A DNA stretch of 64,000 bases. It comes from Yamagishiella unicocca (lineage: Eukaryota > Chlorophyta > Chlorophyceae > Chlamydomonadales > Volvocaceae). The notes beneath the pieces are model-generated. The model was not told the DNA's origin. It did not search any database and saw only the letters and a list, made by a program, of their open reading frames with translations. Position 1 is the first letter of the stretch, and each line of letters starts with the position of its first letter. The position numbers and the translations under genes were made by a program. Positions 59,001 to 64,000 of the stretch are shown here, piece by piece. The DNA is taken from positions 1 to 64,000 of the forward strand of contig BDSL01000062.1 of assembly GCA_003116995.1 (NCBI GenBank), read 5' to 3'.

Positions 59001-60738
59001 CACCGGCCTCAACCCTTCCGAATGACGACGGAGCCGCCGCTGGGGGCCCCCCCACCGCCGCCGCTGGCCCCCCCCGCGCCGCCGCCGCCGCCGCCATTAA
59101 TCTGGTGGCGGCGGCCGTCGGCGCCGAGTGCGGCGAGCCGAAGGGCGAGACGAGAACGTCAGTGAGGAGCTCCGGAACCGCACTGGCCGATTCGGAGGTG
59201 GCGGCGCCTCCACCTCCCAGGCCTCGGCCCCAGGCCCTCACCACCACCACTGGTCGCACCGCCTCCGCCTCTGCCTCCGCCTCAGCCGCCAACGCCGACC
59301 CAACCACCTCCCCCTGGCGCTGCTGCCGCGGCCTGCGAGGCCTGCCGCCGTCGCCGCTTCCCCCACCCGTCGCGCGCCCCGCCGCCGCCGCCAAGGTGGC
59401 TTCCGCCTCCGCCACCAGAGTCGCCTGATGCAGGCTGGCGGGGGCGGTCACTCGGCGGCCCCGAAAGGCGGGTGCCACCACTGGCGCCGTCGCCGCCGCC
59501 GCCGCGGCCGCCGCCGCCGGCGGCGGCGGCGGCGGCGGCACGGCCCCAGCGCTGTCGTCCCTGCTCGGAGATGACCCTGCGTTGGCTCCCAGCCGGGGCG
59601 CCCGCAGCACCGCCTGGTCCACACTGACCAACGCCGGCGGAATGGTGGGTACGACACTGGACAGCGTCCGTACCTGGAAGCTGGCGTTGCGCCGGACGGA
59701 GCGGCGGGAGGCGGCGGCGGCGGCGCCGCCGCCGCCGCCTCCTCGCGCCGCGCCGCCCAGCAGTGCCGACGCGGCGTGCGGCGCAGTGCGGAGTGAGGTG
59801 GCGAATGCGATTGCGCGGCTGGGCGGCGGCTGTGGCGACGACAAGCCTCCGCCGCCGCCTCCGCCGCCGCCGCTGCCAATGGTGGAGGTGGACAGGAAGG
59901 TGGACTGCCGTACGAAGGCCTGAGCCAGGGTGCTGCGGACGTCAATGCTGGCGGAGCGGCCCAGACCAGCCCGGCGGAGGCCGGCGCTGCCGCCGCCGCC
60001 GCCGTCGCCGTCGCCGCCGCCGGCGGTTTGAAAGCTGTTGCGGGCGTCCACTGGAGGGGTCAGGAACACGGGGTGGCTGTGGAGGGTAGGCGGAGTAAGG
60101 ACCGGCCGACGAGGGTCCATCAGCACGGGGCTGGCGTCGTGGGAGAGTCGGCTCGTTTGGGACGTCAGGCCGTGCTGGTGGGGGTGGCTAAGGAGGTGGT
60201 GGGGGTGGTGGGGTTGGTGGAGTTGGTGGGGTTGGTGGGGGTGGTGGGGGTGGTGGGGGTGGTGGGAGTGCGAGTACGAGCGCGACGGATGCAGGCTCAG
60301 TGCGAACGTCGATGTGGCCAGCGGCGACGGCAGGCCGCCGCCGCCACCGCCGTCGGCCGCCAGCTCCTCATCGCCGCGGCGGTCGTCAATGCCGTACGCA
60401 GCGGCGGCGGAGGCGGTCCGATGGAGCCGCCGCCGCGGCGGCAGCGGCGTGCCGCTGCCGCTGCCGCCGCCGCCGCCGCTGCCGCTGCCGCCGCCGCCGC
60501 CGCCGCCGCTGCCGGCATCGGAAGCCATCTCGCTCCGTGCGTCCCGGATGCCGTACAACCTGTCCGCCGACGGCGCGTCTGCCCGCCAGGTCGTGATCGA
60601 CAGGCGGGTGGCGGCGCTGGACCGCAGCCTTGCGCTGCTGGAGTTGCACAATCGCTGGCCCGCCGCTGCCGCCGCCACCGCCGCCGCCGCCGCCGCAGAT
60701 GCCGCCGCCAGCTGCCCCGCTTGCTGGAAGGCCAGGCC

Positions 60739-60769
<31 letters not shown>

Positions 60770-61573
60770 AGGGAGGAGAATGAGGCGGGGCTGCGCTGGC
60801 CGGAGGCGGAGGGATCCGGGCTGTGCGCCACAGCCCGCAGGTCCCTGCCCTGGCGGCCGCTGGGCGTCCGCGCAGCAATCGCAGCCGCCAGCGCTATCCC
60901 CCCCGCCCATCGCGCCCCCGGGGTCTCCTCCAGAAGGGGCACGGAGCCAGTCCTCACGTCGCTACTAGGACCATTGGAAAGCACGGCCAGCTCCTCCTGT
61001 GCGTGTGTGTGGTGGTGTATCATGTGGGGGAGGGAAGGCGGGGTAATATAGGACAACCGGTGACGCGACTGGGGGAATGTAGTGGGTGCATCGCCTTCGG
61101 ACACCAGGACGCGCGCGCATGCTACTGGACCAGGGTGGCCAGCCACACACACGGACGCGACGACGGCGGGTGCAATGAAGGAGAAGAAGTGGGCTATATG
61201 GTGGAGTGCAAAGCAGAGAACTGGGATGGCGAACGCGGAAGCCGCGGAATGCATCGAGGGCGGGAGGGAAGGGCGGGGGAGACCCGTGGAGGCAGGGCGA
61301 GCGCGAGGGAAGATCAACTGACCCAGATCAACTGAGCCAGATCAACTGAGCCAGATCAACTGACCCAGGTCCAAATTTGACCAACGCATGCCTTTCCCTG
61401 GGCCCCATTCCCGCGCATGCGCCTTGCCGTACCTGCTCGTCCAACACCAATCCCGGGTTCCTGGGCGGTAGCAGCAGCCGCAGCATCTGCTGCTGCTGCA
61501 GCAGCGCAGAAACCGAATGAGGCGCTGGCGGCAGCATCGGCGGCGCCGACACCCTGTTTGAAAGAGGCAGCGG

Positions 61574-61605
<32 letters not shown>

Positions 61606-63806
61606 CCAGCAGCAACAGCATCGCCATGCTGTCGTGCTGATGCTCGCTGTTCAGTCGTCCGCTGCGCGGCTTGCAGAAGCGGTTGCTGAAGGAGCCTATC
61701 AAGTGGCCGCATGAGTTCGTTACCGTCAACGCGGCGGCAGCCATTGCCGCGGCGGCTGTATTTTGGGTGTTGTTGTGCTGGGTGTTGCTGGTGGTGGTGG
61801 TGTTGCGGTGGTGGTGGTAGGTGGTGGTGGTGGTGGTGGTGGTGGTGTGGGTCAGGACGCCGGCATCCACTGCAGCGGCCCCCGTGAAGGAAGGCTCCCG
61901 CCCCGCCTCCTCGAAGGACTGCGTGGCCAACAGCTCCGGAGCGGGTTCCGGAGCCAGGCTGTACGGCACGCGAACCATCCCTGCGCGAGACACGACGTGG
62001 CGCAGTGGAAGAAGGGAGGGCCAGCTGGGGGAGGAGGCCACAGAAACGAACCGGTAACTCGACATGGGAAGTGTAGCTGGTGCATAGCCTTCGGGTCCAG
62101 GGGGGGGGCGTAAAAGAACCGGTGACTCCACATGGGAAGTGCAGCTTGCGACGGTGAGTGAATTGGAGAAGCAGGAACCAGTGCGCGATAGTGTGGAGCG
62201 CAAACCAGAGAACTGGGACGGCGAATGGGGGAGTGGCGATGCGGGATGCACTGAGGCCCGACTACGGCCCATCCCAGCCCGACTACGGCCCATCCCAGCC
62301 CGACTACGGCCCATCCCAGCCCGGGGAGGGGGGTTATGATAAAAGAACCGGTAAAGCGACTGGGGGGAGGGTATACGAGAATCCGCGGCGGGGTAAGCGG
62401 CGGGACGTGGGTAAGGTTGGGCCAGGTAGAATGATTAGTGCCAAGCCTGCCCTGGAGCTGTCGGGGCTGGGAGGCGAGCCGGTGTGGAAAGCCCAGCCAG
62501 CGTAAGGTGGGGACACGTGGTGGTCGCCACTCCTCGGTTATCCTTCGTACGCGGGTTATTTTCCTTGCAACCCTCCCCTCAAAACCCCCACAAATGCGTG
62601 GGGCGTTAAACCCCAAACCCAAGCGCCAGGGGACGCGACACCTCTTGGCGCACCTCTCCACACCCTCCCTGGACTCGCTGCCATGTTGGGCGCGGGGGTG
62701 ATGGGTCTCGATCCCTCCTGCCCGCCGCTGGGAGGAAGCAGCCCCAGCTCCGCCAGCAGCAGCTCCAACTTCTCCGGCTCGTACACAAACACCTGCGGCG
62801 GCAGCCGCAGCAAAATTACCACCACCACCAAGACCCTTACCACTATCCTCCCACCACCGCCACCACCACCACCACTGCCACCATTACCACAACCATTACC
62901 ACCATCATTACCACTACCACCATCACAACAATTACGACCATTACCATTACCAATCTACGGGTTTCCCCCCAAACCCCACCTACCCTAGCCCTTACGATAC
63001 TTTGCCTCTTGTGATGGCCAACACCTGTGCCCACACCACCCCAACCCCTCCCACCTGCGCCACCCGCAACCCCTCCCACCTGCGCCAACACGTCCTCGCT
63101 GGCCGCCTCCGCCTCCCGCTGCTGCTGCTCCCGCTGCTGCTGCTCCCGCTGCTGCTGCTCCCGCTGCTGCTGCTCCCGCTGCTGCTGCTCCCGCTGCTGC
63201 TGGCACTGCAGCCGTAACGGCTGGCGGCGCTGCTGGGGGCGGGCAGGTGGCGGCACCGCTGCCGGCCCCTCCATCGCCGCCTGCGCGGCTGCTGCGTCCC
63301 TGTCTCCCAGGTAAGCTAGCGAGGCAGGGTTCTGGTGCAGGGGGCGGCCGTCCAGAGAGAAGACGGTGATGATGGTGGGACTGGCGGCAAACACCATAGC
63401 CTCGCGAAGGAGGGCGCCGTAATGGGCCGCCGGTGCGGCGACAGGGTAGCCTTGGAGCTGGGGTGTAGGAGGGAGGGGGAGGGGTGGGGGGGGTGCGGGG
63501 GGGGGTGCGGGGGGGGGTGCGGGGTGTGTGTGTGGACGATGAAAGTGTGAGGGCTTTGCCTTGTACGACTGCATGTACGATAACCCCAGAAGCGCGCCCG
63601 TTAGGTTGGAGCAATTTGTGGTGGTGCTCGTTTGGGTGCAAGGGTGGGCGTGAGGAGGAGGGGAAGGCTGTAGTCGCCAAGACTGTGGCGGTGGTGCTGT
63701 TCCTGCAGCCATACGACACAGGTCCCCTAGGACCGAAGCCGCCAACGCAAGCCGACCCCACGTTGCGAGATTATGAAGCCGAACTGCTTCGTGCATCTCT
63801 TGCATC
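50090..63806 (-). CDS. PAS-domain guanylate cyclase (class III), 3' part, copy 2; continues beyond the window
   Basis: The exons, with fitting phases throughout, are: 63457-63080 (PAS-like [20 protein letters not shown], then a QQQRE repeat), 62792-62654 ([20 protein letters not shown]), 61980-61433, 60996-58435 (854 residues, Ala/Gly/Ser-rich, ending RHPVIVLSQ), 57883-57839 ([15 protein letters not shown]), 57368-57201 ([18 protein letters not shown], the helix before the catalytic core), 56551-56524 (28 nt, VTLLFGDIK), 53957-53716 (FTPMCKEV to FAFAK), 53135-53003, 52523-52378, 51591-51436 ([11 protein letters not shown]) and 50260-50090 (ending LGGHH-stop). Metal-binding Asp residues are in FGDIKG and ETIGDCY. 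GTP selection is indicated by Glu in KVETIGD and Cys in PRFCLFGD. Transition-state Asn and Arg are in VNTASRMES. It should therefore make cGMP as a homodimer. An earlier exon likely ends at 63806 ([20 protein letters not shown]). The N-terminus, perhaps membrane-spanning, is outside the window. Confidence 0.88.
52378..53135 (-). other. Guanylate-cyclase catalytic exons with Cys, Asn and Arg
   Basis: Exon 53135-53003 encodes [18 protein letters not shown] and MPRFCLFG. Exon 52523-52378 continues [20 protein letters not shown] to [10 protein letters not shown]. The Gly codon is split 1/2 across the 479-nt intron. These residues complete the active site. Copy 1 lacks both exons. Confidence 0.9.
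53716..53957 (-). other. Guanylate-cyclase catalytic exon with second metal Asp
   Basis: This 242-nt exon begins mid-codon, completing the Gly of FGDIKG-FT, and encodes [20 protein letters not shown], then [15 protein letters not shown]. The Asp of TIGD is the second metal ligand and the Glu of VET the guanine-selecting residue. It ends phase 0 at FAFAK and joins [12 protein letters not shown] of the next exon. Copy 1 lacks it entirely. Confidence 0.9.
54656..55151. repeat. 12-bp minisatellite, about 41 units, in cyclase intron
   Basis: The unit is GGACTAGGAAGC, with a few early units reading GGAGGC. It lies in the 2572-nt intron (56523-53958) that splits the FGDIKG-FT motif. The plus-strand reading (Leu-Gly-Ser-Gly)n is open only because the unit is 12 bp; it is not a gene. 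Confidence 0.96.
55158..56101. repeat. G-rich minisatellite, 34 units of about 25-30 bp, in cyclase intron
   Basis: The unit is GCATTAGGACCGGGGAGAT followed by a run of 7-11 G. I count 34 ATTAGGAC words. One spacer has a much longer G tract near 55366-55387. Runs of G this dense could form G-quadruplexes on the plus strand; the transcript (minus strand) would carry C-runs. The array directly follows the 12-bp array. Confidence 0.96.
61312..61368. repeat. 14-bp tandem repeat in cyclase intron
   Basis: GATCAACTGASCCA occurs four times in a row (starts at 61312, 61326, 61340 and 61354), in the intron between exons 61980-61433 and 60996-58435, close to the donor side of the former. Confidence 0.9.
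62262..62325. repeat. 19-bp tandem repeat in cyclase intron
   Basis: CCCGACTACGGCCCATCCC followed by AG occurs about three times in a row, inside the intron between exons 62792-62654 and 61980-61433. Confidence 0.85.
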
Positions 63807-64000
63807 CTGTCGCGAAGCAAAACGGTGTCGAATCGGTAGGACACACATCTCACCTCCTCTGTCTTGGCAGATGCTGATGACGGTGCTTGCGTAATGGAAT
63901 GCTGAATCCCTTGTGCAACAAACGACAAAGCTCGCCGTGGCGGTGATGTAAAGCCCTCCACCGGTTGGGCGCTGGCATGCACCCTTTGCGAGGGGGCCGT

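Larger units (their letters stand above)
25393..60661. repeat. Large segmental duplication, copy 2 unit
   Basis: Positions 29181-60661 match 1-25392. Positions 25393-29180 have no partner in the window, but they hold the last exon of the armadillo-like gene that continues into 29281-29868. They are therefore most simply the beginning of this unit, with their counterpart left of position 1. Beyond 60661 the cyclase exon continues normally, so copy 2 keeps the ancestral right-hand context while copy 1 is cut. Copy-2-specific material includes a hAT element (45216-45779), an LRR-like exon (44933-45010) and about 5 kb of cyclase exons and introns (51341-56371) that copy 1 lacks. The pre-duplication state for the last is inferred to be copy 2. 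Confidence 0.85.
21571..62360. repeat. Dispersed short intron motif family, core ACCGGT-ACxCGAC
   Basis: A core close to CCGGTTACACGAC, often preceded by GAGAAGACC and followed by ATAGGAAAC, appears at about 21571-21590 (reverse), 22322-22352, 25471-25500, 26821-26851, 51840-51871, 52046-52068, 56863-56886 (reverse), 57617-57645, 61056-61070, 62048-62070, 62115-62135 and 62346-62362. A longer form adds a block like AGTTGGCGCATGGTCGTCGG about 10-25 bp on (18299-18330, 51720-51760, 52055-52095). All lie in introns or non-coding DNA, and none is in an exon I could place. A second word, GAATCCGCGAATCCACGG, recurs in the same introns (22119, 22164, 53993, 57410, 57460). Confidence 0.55.

Noticed and set aside
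60997..61317. N-terminal part of the 966-residue ORF at 61317-58417
   Set aside because: An acceptor (CACAG before GAGGAGCTGG) at 60996 and phase agreement with exon 61980-61433 show that this part is intron.
1..64000. The whole duplication as a pure assembly artefact
   Set aside because: Not excluded, but the hAT insertion with empty site, the 5-kb deletion and opposite repeat-length changes show two distinct molecules; they could still be haplotypes.

Overview
The window is nuclear DNA of a green alga, most likely of the volvocine/Chlamydomonas group. The signs are very high GC, many short introns with GT-AG ends, C- and G-rich intron tracts, TGTAA poly(A) signals, long Ala/Gly/Gln/Ser low-complexity coding exons, and a very large guanylate-cyclase gene of a type common in Chlamydomonas. 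No bacterial or organelle features are seen. All recognisable genes lie on the minus strand, so they read from high to low coordinates.

The dominant structure is a large direct segmental duplication. Positions 1-25392 (copy 1) recur at 29181-60661 (copy 2), offset by about 29.17 kb at first and by more after each indel. The stretch 25393-29180 is best read as the start of the copy 2 unit, whose partner in copy 1 lies left of the window, so the duplication junction is at about 25392. Each unit holds, from left to right: the end of an armadillo-like gene; a gene joining a four-helix-type N-terminal domain, a U-box and ankyrin repeats (a predicted E3 ubiquitin ligase); a 5-6 kb repeat-rich intergenic stretch; and the 3' part of a PAS/guanylate-cyclase gene.

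The two copies have had different fates. In copy 2 the cyclase gene (50090 to beyond 63806) is complete in its catalytic domain, with both metal-binding aspartates, the GTP-selecting Glu and Cys, and the transition-state Asn and Arg. In copy 1 the cyclase is cut at its 5' side by the junction, has lost about 5 kb holding most catalytic exons, and has a 2-nt insertion in the exon for the first metal-binding Asp. The armadillo exon of copy 1 has a 1-nt frameshift. Copy 2 carries a 564-bp hAT-type element with perfect 15-bp terminal inverted repeats and an 8-bp target duplication; copy 1 has the empty site. Several minisatellites differ in length between the copies. The armadillo and U-box-ankyrin part is nearly identical in both copies, while the intergenic and cyclase parts have diverged.

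Other elements are a tandem array of ankyrin-exon units (six 99-nt exons per gene), a 268-bp inverted-repeat element inside a U-box gene intron, tandem E2F-like sites upstream of the U-box gene, an isolated NEDD8-activating-enzyme-subunit fragment, and a family of short motifs with an ACCGGT-ACxCGAC core that recurs in introns. A collapsed or haplotype-duplicated assembly cannot be excluded from sequence alone.
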